Both the position numbers and the translations under genes were made by a program. This document shows, in pieces, positions 14,793 to 23,166 of a DNA stretch of 64,000 nucleotides. Each line of letters starts with the position of its first letter. Position 1 is the first letter of the stretch. Source of the stretch: Methanolobus vulcani (GTDB lineage Archaea > Halobacteriota > Methanosarcinia > Methanosarcinales > Methanosarcinaceae); assembly GCF_900100715.1 (NCBI RefSeq), contig NZ_FNCA01000002.1, positions 1 through 64,000 on the forward strand, read 5' to 3'. The notes under the pieces are model-generated. The model had not been told where the DNA came from. It was given only the letters and a program-made list of their open reading frames with translations, and made no database searches.

Positions 14793-14820
14793 CCCGGTAT
14801 TCCGGGTTTCTTTTCTCTTT
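14793..14820 (+). terminator. displaced host terminator of tRNA-Asp
   Basis: CCCGG (14793-14797) pairs with CCGGG (14802-14806), followed by a pyrimidine/T-rich run. It probably ended the tRNA-Asp transcript before integration. Confidence 0.5.
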
Positions 14821-14942
14821 TTGCTTTGATCTAAAACTTAGTTCTCCCTTTATTAAATTACATTTATCAATCAGTTTTAATAAATTTTGAATTTTAACTA
14901 CTTATAAATAGCATGTATATGTAACCATAAATTGTGGTACAT

Positions 14943-15050
14943 ATGAATGATTCCGGCAATTTAATTGCTGCTAAAGCGTTGATACTTGCGATTTTGTATA
15001 TCGCTCTTCTTTTTGGGATAGTGATCTTTGCAGGCGTAACCAATATATGA
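14943..15050 (+). CDS. 35-residue single-span membrane peptide, copy 1
   Basis: Starts MNDSGNLIAAKAL. One hydrophobic span follows (LILAILYIALLFGIVIFAG), ending VTNI. A TATA-like box CTTATAAATAG lies about 35 bases before the ATG, so the message would be nearly leaderless. First of three neighbouring genes of the same size and pattern (15253 and 15452). Function unknown. Confidence 0.5.
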   Translation: MNDSGNLIAAKALILAILYIALLFGIVIFAGVTNI

Positions 15051-15252
15051 ATTTACAGATTTTCGAATAACTCTTTTTGCATAACAATGCTTCTTATCTT
15101 ATGTAGTGGCAGCCAAGTGCAATTCTCAATGGCACATCTGCCCTGTCACCCCTCTTTTGACTAGCATGGATCATTTACATATTCCTTAACGGTATGATGT
15201 TTGACATAATTAGAAATGTATTTATAACACAACTGTCTTTTTGTAGACTGTT

Positions 15253-15360
15253 ATGTTTACAAAGGCTAGCAAATCCACTGCAGTAAGGGTAATAATTCTT
15301 ATTTCTCTTTACCTTCTTTTGATGTTGTCAGTGGGTGTCTTCTCTGCCTTAATGCGCTAG
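15253..15360 (+). CDS. 35-residue single-span membrane peptide, copy 2
   Basis: A basic head MFTKASKSTAVR is followed by one span IILISLYLLLMLSVGVFSAL and tail MR. It shares the pattern LY-L-L---SxG with its neighbours. A TATA-like box ATTTATAAC lies about 30 bases before ATG 15253. It is separated from copies 1 and 3 by 90-200 bases, each copy having its own promoter. Confidence 0.5.
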   Translation: MFTKASKSTAVRVIILISLYLLLMLSVGVFSALMR

Positions 15361-15451
15361 TTCCATCATACTTTCAGATAATAATGTTCTCCCACTATCT
15401 TTAGAAGCTAAACTTCAATGATTACTTATAATAGTATACCGATGGAATATT

Positions 15452-15568
15452 ATGGTACGAATGAATTCAGCAGCCAATCTCCCCATCATGAAGATATTAT
15501 TTGTTCTAATGTTGTATCTTCTAATGGTACTATCTATTGGTCTGCTGGCAGGGATAATGTCAACATAA
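15452..15568 (+). CDS. 38-residue single-span membrane peptide, copy 3
   Basis: Starts MVRMNSAANLP, then the span IMKILFVLMLYLLMVLSIGL, ending AGIMST. The core LYLLMVLSIG aligns with LYLLLMLSVG of copy 2. A TATA-like box CTTATAATAG lies about 25 bases before ATG 15452. The absence of a strong Shine-Dalgarno site fits leaderless translation. Confidence 0.5.
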   Translation: MVRMNSAANLPIMKILFVLMLYLLMVLSIGLLAGIMST

Positions 15569-15627
15569 CAGCATGATAAGATCAGATGTCAGAAAAGTAA
15601 TAAAAATGGTGGATTTCCCGTTTTTTA

Positions 15628-15691
15628 TCGTTTTTGGGACGTTTTTCCGTTTTTCTGTTTTTCGTCGTTTTTGGAACGTTTTTCCGTTTTT
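15628..15691. repeat. 27-bp direct repeat in a G/T-rich stretch
   Basis: Two copies (15628-15654 and 15665-15691) of TCGTTTTTGG-(G/A)-ACGTTTTTCC continuing to GTTTTT, with one mismatch and a 10-bp spacer. On the minus strand this is a series of AAAAACG units directly after the 3' end of the DUF5658-like gene. Confidence 0.75.
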
Positions 15692-15695
15692 ACCA

Positions 15696-16085
15696 TCATA
15701 ATGCCACAGTGTGGAGTATCTGCACAAGGCTGCATTCCATGAATATGACCATCAGGTTGTTCACCACCAGGAACAGACCTACGAATGCAATACCTTTCCT
15801 TGACACCCTCCACAAAAGATCTGTCCATTTTGAATCTGCATTCTTCAGGATTGTGTAATTCCAGTACACGATTCCAATGAACAGGATTTTAAGCATAAGG
15901 AGAGAGCCCACGCCATAGTTCTGCATAACTGCCGCCAGGAAATCATTCTCTTCGAATCCATAGTTAAGCGCATGAGCCGTTGTCAGGAAATCTCCAAGTA
16001 CGTAAAACAGTATTATATACTTAATATCCCTGAGAAAATCAGAGACATTTGTGAACTGTGAAACGTACTGATTTGCATTGTGCAT
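15696..16085 (-). CDS. DUF5658-like membrane protein, host copy
   Basis: 129 residues with about four spans. The signature LGDFLTTAHALNYGFEEND lies near residue 30. It is related to the provirus protein at 12745-13041: both have DxxTT, a G-E-N turn and a polar Asn/Ala/Asp-rich loop before the last spans. Monocistronic; role unknown. Its location just beyond the right attachment site raises the question of exchange with the virus. Confidence 0.75.
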   Translation of the reverse strand: MHNANQYVSQFTNVSDFLRDIKYIILFYVLGDFLTTAHALNYGFEENDFLAAVMQNYGVGSLLMLKILFIGIVYWNYTILKNADSKWTDLLWRVSRKGIAFVGLFLVVNNLMVIFMECSLVQILHTVAL

Positions 16086-16286
16086 AATAGTTGCTTTTTA
16101 TGGAGCTGTATATAATCAGAATGTGGTTATATTGCACATCTATGTTCATAGATCCCGGATAAATGTACTTTTCCCATGTAAATTAGGTTTCTAGTGGCAT
16201 GGCGCAATATTTGTGAATACATTATTCTTTTATAATCACATATTTTACAATCAACTTCCAATCAAACATTTGATAACAATTTTGTA

Positions 16287-16300
16287 CTAGTAGCTACTAG
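16287..16300. promoter_or_regulatory. 14-bp perfect palindrome before the M24 peptidase gene
   Basis: CTAGTAGCTACTAG lies 11 bp before ATG 16311, where an archaeal transcript with a short leader would begin. A repressor site is likely; no cognate regulator is identified. Confidence 0.5.
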
Positions 16301-16310
16301 ATATTATATT

Positions 16311-17486
16311 ATGACCTCATCAACAGTTCCCATTGATATTTCCGCAACGCTGGAAAGCCACAAGTCAGATGCATATCTGATGGTAGGGAATTCGAACAAT
16401 GCTGATATTTATTATGCAACCCGTTTTTCAGCATCAGACGAGTTCACATATACTCAGATAAAGAACGGTAAAGAAATCCTTCTGATATCTGACATGGAAA
16501 AAGGCAGAGCTGAACTGGAATCCCGGGTTTCTGATATTCGTACCTTACAGGGATGCGATTACAGGTCAAAAGTAAAGGAAAGGCAGGATCCTGCTCTTGC
16601 CTATTGCGACTGCATTGCTGAAATCCTTCAAAAGGAAGGTGCAAGGCACATTGCCGTACCCAGGGATTTCCCCTATCATATTGCTCAGACCCTAAAGGAA
16701 GAAGGTTTTAGTATACAGGCAATCAAGAGCCCATTTGCCCAGCTGCGTGCAAGGAAAGACGAATCCGAGATCAAAATCGTCAGAAAGGTACAGGATGCCT
16801 GTAACACTGCAATGAAAGCAGCTGCAGAAATGATCCGTAAATCCGAAAACGTGGAAGGCATACTTAATTACCGTGGCTTTGCCCTGACATCAGAAATGAT
16901 CCGCAAAGAGATTGATATCACTCTTCTGGAACATGGCTGTGAGGCAGACAGTACCATTGTTGCCGGTGGAAAAGGTTCAGCAAACCCTCACTGGGAAGGC
17001 GAAGGTCCGATAAAGGCAAATGAACCTGTGGTCATAGATATCTTCCCTCGTAGTAAAAGAAAAAAATATTATGCAGACATGACCCGCACAGTTCTCAACG
17101 GAACTCCTTCTGATAAGCTCAAGGACATGTACGATGCAGTACTTGCAGCGCAGACCGCAGGTATTGAGATGGTCAAACCTGGTGTTAAATGCAGCGATAT
17201 ACACAACAAGGTTTGTGATGTTTTTAAGGAAAGGGGATATGACACAGTAAGGGAAGGCTCAAATGTTGGTTTTATTCATTCAACCGGGCATGGTGTAGGT
17301 CTTGAGATCCATGAACTTCCCTTTGTTGGCAACAGTGATGTGGAACTGGAAGAAGGTAATATCATAACCATTGAGCCGGGACTTTATTATCCTGATGTAG
17401 GCGGTATTCGTCTTGAAGACCTGATCCTTGTGACAGCAGACGGGCATGAGAACCTGACTGAAATGGAAAAGAAATTTGTATATTAG
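16311..17486 (+). CDS. Xaa-Pro dipeptidase / M24 aminopeptidase
   Basis: 391 residues: creatinase-like N-terminal domain (about 1-140) and a pita-bread M24 domain. The five metal ligands are visible: Asp in VVIDIFPR, Asp in YADMTRT, His in GHGVGLEIHELP, Glu in TIEPGLYY and Glu in IRLEDLILV. It would split N-terminal residues next to proline in peptides, in the cytosol. It lies 31 bases before map, so the two M24 enzymes may be co-transcribed and share peptide turnover. Confidence 0.88.
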   Translation: MTSSTVPIDISATLESHKSDAYLMVGNSNNADIYYATRFSASDEFTYTQIKNGKEILLISDMEKGRAELESRVSDIRTLQGCDYRSKVKERQDPALAYCDCIAEILQKEGARHIAVPRDFPYHIAQTLKEEGFSIQAIKSPFAQLRARKDESEIKIVRKVQDACNTAMKAAAEMIRKSENVEGILNYRGFALTSEMIRKEIDITLLEHGCEADSTIVAGGKGSANPHWEGEGPIKANEPVVIDIFPRSKRKKYYADMTRTVLNGTPSDKLKDMYDAVLAAQTAGIEMVKPGVKCSDIHNKVCDVFKERGYDTVREGSNVGFIHSTGHGVGLEIHELPFVGNSDVELEEGNIITIEPGLYYPDVGGIRLEDLILVTADGHENLTEMEKKFVY

Positions 17487-17517
17487 TGCCAACTAAAGTG
17501 TTATTAGGAGATTTTAC

Positions 17518-18414
17518 ATGGCTGATAAAGTTAAGGAGATCGAAGAGATAGTTGAAAAATATCTCAAAGCAGGAAAGATACTCTCACAGGTAAGAAGTGA
17601 GGCAAAGGACAGGATCAAGGTAGGTGTCAGCCTGCTGGAGATCGCTGAGTTTGTGGAGAACCGTGCAGTAGAACTCGGTGCGGATGGCTCTGCATTCCCA
17701 TGTAATATTTCCCGTAACGATGAAGCGGCACACGCCACTCCATATGCAGGTGAGGAAACTGTCTTTGGTGAAGATGTCATAAAACTTGATCTTGGTGTTC
17801 ATGTTGATGGTTATATTGCAGATTCTGCAATCACAATTGACCTTTCCGGAAAGTATACTGAACTTGTGAACGCGTCCAGAGATGCTCTTGATGCAGCAAT
17901 AGATACTGTTAAGAATGGTGTAACCACAGCAGATATTGCCGCAGCCATAGAAGATGCAATTCTTGCGCATGACCTGAAACCAGTAGGAAACCTCACAGGA
18001 CACGGGCTTGCACAGTATATTCCTCATGCTCCTCCAAGTGTGCCCAACAGAAGAGTAAGCAGTGGAGTTGTACTTAAAACAGGTGACATAATTGCCATAG
18101 AGCCTTTCGCAACAGATGGTGCAGGCAGGGTAGTTGACGGATCACTAACTGAGATCTTCCAGGTAGTGAACAAAAAACCAGTACGTTTACCAGCTGCAAG
18201 GGCTCTTCTTAAAGAACTTGCTCCTCACAGGACTCTTCCATTTGCAAAGAGATGGCTTAAGACACCGCAACTTGACTTTGCACTTATGCAACTTGAAAAA
18301 GCAGGAATTGTCCATTCATATCCTGTCCTTAAGGAAGTCGCAGGTGGAATGGTCTCACAGGCAGAGCATACTGTTATAGTAACAGAAGACGGGTGTCAGG
18401 TTACAACTAAATAA
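17518..18414 (+). CDS. map: methionine aminopeptidase, type II
   Basis: Removes the initiator methionine from nascent proteins. 298 residues with an archaeal type II insert. Metal ligands lie in KLDLGVHVDGYIADSA (two Asp), TGHGLAQYIPH (His), AIEPFATDG (Glu) and QAEHTVIV (Glu). ATG 17518 follows GGAG. Neighbouring peptidase 16311-17486 has the same fold but the prolidase pattern. Confidence 0.95.
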   Translation: MADKVKEIEEIVEKYLKAGKILSQVRSEAKDRIKVGVSLLEIAEFVENRAVELGADGSAFPCNISRNDEAAHATPYAGEETVFGEDVIKLDLGVHVDGYIADSAITIDLSGKYTELVNASRDALDAAIDTVKNGVTTADIAAAIEDAILAHDLKPVGNLTGHGLAQYIPHAPPSVPNRRVSSGVVLKTGDIIAIEPFATDGAGRVVDGSLTEIFQVVNKKPVRLPAARALLKELAPHRTLPFAKRWLKTPQLDFALMQLEKAGIVHSYPVLKEVAGGMVSQAEHTVIVTEDGCQVTTK

Positions 18415-18434
18415 CGTACTAGGAAGAGATTTGA

Positions 18435-19235
18435 TTGAGAATCGGGAGTTTCTTATCTTTAATCTTTATTCTTTTTTTATTGCTGGTCATCCCTGCAAGT
18501 GCAGCCTACACCTGGGATAACAGCATAAATGTACAGAAAGACAATATGACCTGGTCTTACACGGAACAGTACTCAGGTGACAGATCTATCATTTTCAAAA
18601 AATATGTTGATATAGAATTCGGGAATGATGACGGTTTTGTGGCCGCCTGGGAATTACTGAAAGCGGATGTGTCCATGAGCAAGACATTCAGACAGTCCAT
18701 AGAGGACAATATGGATGTGAAAATTGACAATTCTTCAAAGAATGTCATTTTACTGGACGTTGAAGCGGACATGTCATCAGAGCTTATTGGTCCCACAAAC
18801 GAGAAACGTGATGTAGTCAACGAATATAAGGTATCTTACGACTTCAAGGTTCCCTTAGATGAGTCAGGTTCTGTGCTGTGGTTCCAGGGTGAACCTCAAA
18901 CCGATGTTGCTATCAGTTTGCCTGAAGGTATGGATGTCTTATCTATAGATGGGATAGATAATGAATCTGTAAAGGAATCATCAAAAGGAACTATAATTGA
19001 AGGAACATTTGGCTTCACTGGTGAAGTGGTCATTGAGTATTCCATTGCAAAGAAAAAATCTGAATTTAACGACGGAAATGCTGGAAATGTAACTTCAAAC
19101 ATGACAAAGTCTTCTCCCGAATCAGCAAAGAAAACACGCATAGAGGATTTCTTTGACAGGTTATTTTCCGGTGGTACTGACGAAATACTTAAGAAATTGA
19201 AATTGGATGGCACCAACAATCCTCATATATACTGA
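18435..19235 (+). CDS. secreted protein of unknown function, TTG start
   Basis: 266 residues. TTG 18435 follows AGGAAG and is the start that keeps the signal peptide (LSLIFILFLLLVIPASAAYTW). The mature part looks beta-rich, with alternating hydrophobic residues, NxS/T sites and two long acidic strands (VILLDVEADMS). The C-terminal 60 residues are charged and polar (NASN-rich, then a helix FFDRLFSGG). There is no C-terminal span, so it may be released or cell-surface bound. No family recognised. It lies 20 bases after map. Confidence 0.7.
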   Translation: MRIGSFLSLIFILFLLLVIPASAAYTWDNSINVQKDNMTWSYTEQYSGDRSIIFKKYVDIEFGNDDGFVAAWELLKADVSMSKTFRQSIEDNMDVKIDNSSKNVILLDVEADMSSELIGPTNEKRDVVNEYKVSYDFKVPLDESGSVLWFQGEPQTDVAISLPEGMDVLSIDGIDNESVKESSKGTIIEGTFGFTGEVVIEYSIAKKKSEFNDGNAGNVTSNMTKSSPESAKKTRIEDFFDRLFSGGTDEILKKLKLDGTNNPHIY

Positions 19236-19253
19236 AAAGATCGAGGTGGTATT

Positions 19254-19541
19254 ATGCTGATAGAAATGATCGAACTTGAGAACGGAACTTGCATGGGTTT
19301 GAGTTTCGCTATGCAGAATGCATCATTACTCGTAATTCGCGCTGACAGAGGTTTTGTGATGTGCGGTTATCTTGACATGGAAACCGCATCAGCTCTTGGT
19401 GATGTAGCTGTGAAGGTCAAGGGTGTGAACAGCTTTGAAGATGTGCTTGCAGCACCGGTTGTCGGAGCAACTCAGAAAGCTATTAACCTCGGTATTAAAG
19501 TAGGTATGACAGGAAAAGAAGCATTAGAACTGATGTTCTGA
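19254..19541 (+). CDS. DUF1805 (YunC-like) protein
   Basis: 95 residues. The pattern MIELENGTCMGLSF, followed by LVIRADRGFVMCGYLDMETA and the helix at the end, fits DUF1805, a small family shared by Bacillus YunC and methanogens; its biochemical role is not settled. ATG 19254 follows GAGGTGGT. It lies 18 bases after the secreted protein. Confidence 0.8.
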   Translation: MLIEMIELENGTCMGLSFAMQNASLLVIRADRGFVMCGYLDMETASALGDVAVKVKGVNSFEDVLAAPVVGATQKAINLGIKVGMTGKEALELMF

Positions 19542-19634
19542 TTCTTTTCTTGTGCCGATTCCTAATTTGTTTTTTGTTTTTAAACCTTCACTGAAACGCT
19601 TTAAATACTACTTCTATTCTCTATTGCAGTTATT

Positions 19635-20666
19635 ATGCTGTATGCTTTTGAGTTATCCGGTGAGCACGCTGTCCTGCCAGTAAAAGAGGTCTACGCCTGT
19701 CTTTCAATGGAAGGTCTGACATTCAGGGAACATGCATTCTATGACCAGTGCCTGATAGTTGATATTGAAGGTGAGGGCGTGGCTGCAAAGCTTCGCTTCA
19801 TTGCAGGCAGATTGGCAATGTCCCATTACATACTGAAGGTTGTCGGGATCTGCGATGTTGAAGCCGAGCAGATCATAGAGATGTGTGACAGTTCCGATCT
19901 CTCAGGACACCTGTCAGAAGACCAGACCTATGTTGTCCGTGCAAAAAGGGCAAAACATCATGGTGATGTCAAAAGAGAGTTCATAGAAGGAAGACTTGGT
20001 GGCAGTATATATCGCAAAGGCTTCAGGGCTAATATGAAAGAACCTGATGTGACTTTCCGTTTAATAATGACCAACAAGGCAGTCCTGGGCTCATTGGTGG
20101 CAACAGTTGACAGGGGCGACTATGAACACCGTGCACCACATAAGAAACCATTTTTCTACCCCGGTGTGCTCATGCCAAGGGTTGCAAGAGCTCTGGTGAA
20201 CATATCTCAGATCCGTTCAGATGAGGTTTTTTTTGACCCCTTCAGCGGTACGGCAGGTATTCTGGTAGAAGGTGGTCTTATAGGTGCTCATGTTATTGGC
20301 ATCGAAGTACGCCGTAAGATCTCTCACGGTGCAAAGATGAACCTTGATGAATACAATGCTGAGTATTCATTACTGGTCGGTGATGCATGTCGTGTTTCTC
20401 TTAAAGATTCGTGTGTGGATGCAATCGTAACCGATCCTCCTTACGGGAGGTCTGCAGCTATCAGGGCTGAATCTCTTCATCATCTGTACACAGATTCATT
20501 TGCAGAAATGTATCGCGTCCTTAAAGCCGGAAAACTTGCAGTTGTGGTTTCAGAGATGAAGGTTGTTGAATTCGCAGAAAAGGCTGGCTTTACAGTTGTA
20601 GATATTTTCACGCAAAAAGTACATAAGAGTCTTACAAGGACATTTACTGTCCTTCGAAAAAACTAA
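19635..20666 (+). CDS. tRNA (guanine-10-N2)-methyltransferase, Trm-G10 type
   Basis: 343 residues: an N-terminal THUMP-like domain (about 1-155) and a Rossmann methyltransferase. Motif I is FDPFSGTAGILVEG (about 204-217) and the N-methylating motif IV is TDPPYG (about 266-271). It would methylate G10 of tRNA using SAM. A TATA-like box (TTTAAATAC, about 19600) precedes ATG 19635. Other THUMP methylases (RlmKL type) share the fold but are longer. Confidence 0.9.
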   Translation: MLYAFELSGEHAVLPVKEVYACLSMEGLTFREHAFYDQCLIVDIEGEGVAAKLRFIAGRLAMSHYILKVVGICDVEAEQIIEMCDSSDLSGHLSEDQTYVVRAKRAKHHGDVKREFIEGRLGGSIYRKGFRANMKEPDVTFRLIMTNKAVLGSLVATVDRGDYEHRAPHKKPFFYPGVLMPRVARALVNISQIRSDEVFFDPFSGTAGILVEGGLIGAHVIGIEVRRKISHGAKMNLDEYNAEYSLLVGDACRVSLKDSCVDAIVTDPPYGRSAAIRAESLHHLYTDSFAEMYRVLKAGKLAVVVSEMKVVEFAEKAGFTVVDIFTQKVHKSLTRTFTVLRKN

Positions 20667-20675
20667 CAGAAGGCC

Positions 20676-21248
20676 CTACTGATAATTTTGAGATTCTTGC
20701 TGTATCATCGACCAGTAGGCTGCAAGCCTTGTCTCTGATTCTTTGTAATCAGGATAACGCTTTTTGACATGACTCCAGAACTTAGGACTATGGTTCAGTT
20801 CGATGAGATGAACCATCTCATGATGGACAATATACTCCACCATTTCATCTGGAAGGCATTGCATAAAAGTATTGAAATTGAGATTTCCTTTGGAACTACA
20901 ACTTCCCCATTTTGTTTTCATTTTCCTGAACCTGACATTTTCAGGTTTGACTTTGAGTTCCTTTCCAATCAATACCACACATTTATGAACAAGACTTTTC
21001 AGTTCGTCCACTGACCTACCGGTTACAAGTTCAATGTCCTGAGAAAGATCCTGTATTTTCTGCATTCTGGAATAGCGGTTGTATATCCATCTCTGATGCC
21101 TGCGGATTATTTTCTCATGTTCTATGAACGATTTCGGAACAATGAGATACAGCTCTCCCTCACGAAACTCTAATCTTGGATTCTTCACATCCCTGCGGAT
21201 CAGTTCATAGTCTATGACCAGATCCCGAATGCTTGCAGTACAACGCAT
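20676..21248 (-). CDS. YgjP-like zinc metallopeptidase domain protein
   Basis: 190 residues. HHEMVHLIELNHSPKFW (about 141-157) contains the HExxH zinc motif with the third His in NHSPKFW, and KTKWGSCSSKGNLNFN is the second conserved block of the YgjP/DUF45 family. Soluble, no signal peptide. Often associated with restriction or repair loci, but here between tRNA-modification genes and convergent with the methyltransferase. Confidence 0.85.
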   Translation of the reverse strand: MRCTASIRDLVIDYELIRRDVKNPRLEFREGELYLIVPKSFIEHEKIIRRHQRWIYNRYSRMQKIQDLSQDIELVTGRSVDELKSLVHKCVVLIGKELKVKPENVRFRKMKTKWGSCSSKGNLNFNTFMQCLPDEMVEYIVHHEMVHLIELNHSPKFWSHVKKRYPDYKESETRLAAYWSMIQQESQNYQ

Positions 21249-21270
21249 TTTCTTAAAAAAGTTGAAAGGG

Positions 21271-22080
21271 TTATTCGTTTGGAACCAAGTGGTCCATTAC
21301 TTCAGCCATGACCCTATGTCGCACCAGATAGTCGTGCACATTATCGCTGGCTCTTCTGATAGCATAAGCATCCTCACACCAGTCAATAGGTTCTGGATAT
21401 TCCACTTCCATGAGTGTCAGGCCGTATGCAGCCGATGACTCAAGTCCTTCTTCGTATGATTCAGGGTCAAGCATTTGCATAAGCCATTCTTCATCCCTTA
21501 CACCACTTCCAACCATTGTGAGGGCTGTGACGATTTTCCTTACCATGTTCCAGAGAAAACTGTTTGCCTGGATGTCTATTTTAGTTAAGGTTCCACTGAC
21601 GCGCACATCTATTTTTTCCACATTGCGGACGGTGCTTTTGTCTCCTTCCTTGGTGCAGAAATTGGCAAAATCATGTTCACCAACAAGCAGTTTTGAAGCA
21701 GCTCTTATCTTTGCTATGTCATACTGCTCGCCGCTCATAATGTATCTATATTTGCGGCTGATGGCCCATCGCCTTGGGTCAAAATCATCAGGTACTTCTG
21801 CATGTGCCCATGCCCATATTGAATTTGGTAATTTTGAATTAATGACCCTTGGGATTGCGAGATTGGGTTTGTCGGTATCAAAAGCAACAACCTGTTCTCT
21901 TGCATGTACTCCTGCATCCGTTCTTCCGGAACTTGAAAAACGTGCAGATTTAGGATTTTCTATGATCTCAAGCTGTGTGAGTGCATTGAACAGCTCGCCT
22001 TCTATCGTAGCTACATCCGGCTGGACCTGTGATCCATGATAGCCAGTGCCTACATATGCTATTTTCAGAGCAACTCTCAT
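21271..22080 (-). CDS. truA: tRNA pseudouridine synthase A
   Basis: Converts U38-U40 of tRNA to pseudouridine. 269 residues from ATG 22080; a GTG three codons upstream is less likely. The catalytic Asp55 lies in SSSGRTDAGVHA; FLWNMVRKIV is the second conserved block. It shares its strand with the YgjP-like gene 22 bases downstream. Confidence 0.95.
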   Translation of the reverse strand: MRVALKIAYVGTGYHGSQVQPDVATIEGELFNALTQLEIIENPKSARFSSSGRTDAGVHAREQVVAFDTDKPNLAIPRVINSKLPNSIWAWAHAEVPDDFDPRRWAISRKYRYIMSGEQYDIAKIRAASKLLVGEHDFANFCTKEGDKSTVRNVEKIDVRVSGTLTKIDIQANSFLWNMVRKIVTALTMVGSGVRDEEWLMQMLDPESYEEGLESSAAYGLTLMEVEYPEPIDWCEDAYAIRRASDNVHDYLVRHRVMAEVMDHLVPNE

Positions 22081-22096
22081 ACAATTCACTCTGGCT

Positions 22097-23026
22097 TCAT
22101 ATGTTCTTTTTTCTATAATAGATTTCTCTTACAAATAGAAGGGTGATCACAAAAATGCAGCCGAAGAAGAACCATACACTCATATGTGACAGAATTCCGT
22201 GCATAAACGGATCTGTAACAGTTCCTCCTGTTGCAGTCACACTATCTGTTACTGTATTAGACATGGGTGCGACCTGTGTATGATTTGTTGCCATCGCACT
22301 TTCTCTAATAAGATCAGCACCTGTATCAGTTCCATTAGGAGCTGATGAGGCAAGCATTTCAGGTTGTACGCCGTTTGATGGTATTGATGTCATTTCAGCA
22401 GGCATCTCATGTACAATGGTTTGATTATGGAGTACGGTGCCAGATGCGTTTGTATCCACATCATATTGGTATCCTGCAAATTTCGCTGCTTCATATGCCG
22501 GTACTTCTTTTGTCATTGCAGCCACGGATTCATTTCCTGCATAAACAGGAATGCTGCTGGTGCTGGCAGAATCCTGTGCCATTTGAGGTGCATAAGAAAA
22601 CATTGAGTATCTGCTAAGGGCTTCAAGTCCTGTTGCAGCAAAAACGGCACCTGCGATGAGGCCAAGATACTTTTTGAGCATACTGATAATGGAAGATCTG
22701 TCTTTTTTCATGCTTCCAGGGGCAACAACTATCAGTTTCTGGACCGGTTCGTATATCTTGACTTCCCGGCCTTTGCGACTCCATTTTGTTTCTTTGACTT
22801 TTATAAGATCAGCTTCAATAAGCCCGTCCAGATTATATTTTACAGTTGTCAGCGGCATGTCAAGTTCTTCAGCGACATCACTGGCAGACATTGGTTTATC
22901 TGCAAGTATCTCCAGCATTTTCATTGCTTTTTCATTTGAAAGCAATTGGGTTATTTTTTTAGAATCCTCACTCAGAGGAAGAATGAGCACTTTTTCCGAG
23001 CTTGTACCTTCTTCGTTCTCTCCCAT
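22097..23026 (-). CDS. membrane-anchored winged-helix (ArsR-like) regulator
   Basis: 309 residues. A winged helix spans about 35-85 (MKMLEILADKPMSASDVAEELDM begins it) and is followed by a wing and a basic stretch. A span lies at about 124-140, then a long Ser/Thr/Ala-rich extracellular linker, and a second span at the C-terminus (WFFFGCIFVITLLFV). A DNA-binding head tethered to the membrane with an outside loop suggests it senses an external or envelope cue. Promoter divergent from purP. Target genes unknown. Confidence 0.82.
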   Translation of the reverse strand: MGENEEGTSSEKVLILPLSEDSKKITQLLSNEKAMKMLEILADKPMSASDVAEELDMPLTTVKYNLDGLIEADLIKVKETKWSRKGREVKIYEPVQKLIVVAPGSMKKDRSSIISMLKKYLGLIAGAVFAATGLEALSRYSMFSYAPQMAQDSASTSSIPVYAGNESVAAMTKEVPAYEAAKFAGYQYDVDTNASGTVLHNQTIVHEMPAEMTSIPSNGVQPEMLASSAPNGTDTGADLIRESAMATNHTQVAPMSNTVTDSVTATGGTVTDPFMHGILSHMSVWFFFGCIFVITLLFVREIYYRKKNI

Positions 23027-23166
23027 AAATCCCAGTATATGAATGTTGATTTATATTATTTCCTTTAAGTTCAATTTCACTTGAACTTATAACAATTTAA
23101 AATGTAACTCGAAAAGTTAAAGAATAGCAAGAACAATATGAGGTAAATTCTAGGGGCTATTACACT

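Noticed and set aside
15625-15828. 67-codon minus-strand frame
   Set aside because: Mostly inside the DUF5658-like gene and the G/T-rich repeat; repeat-driven, no motif.
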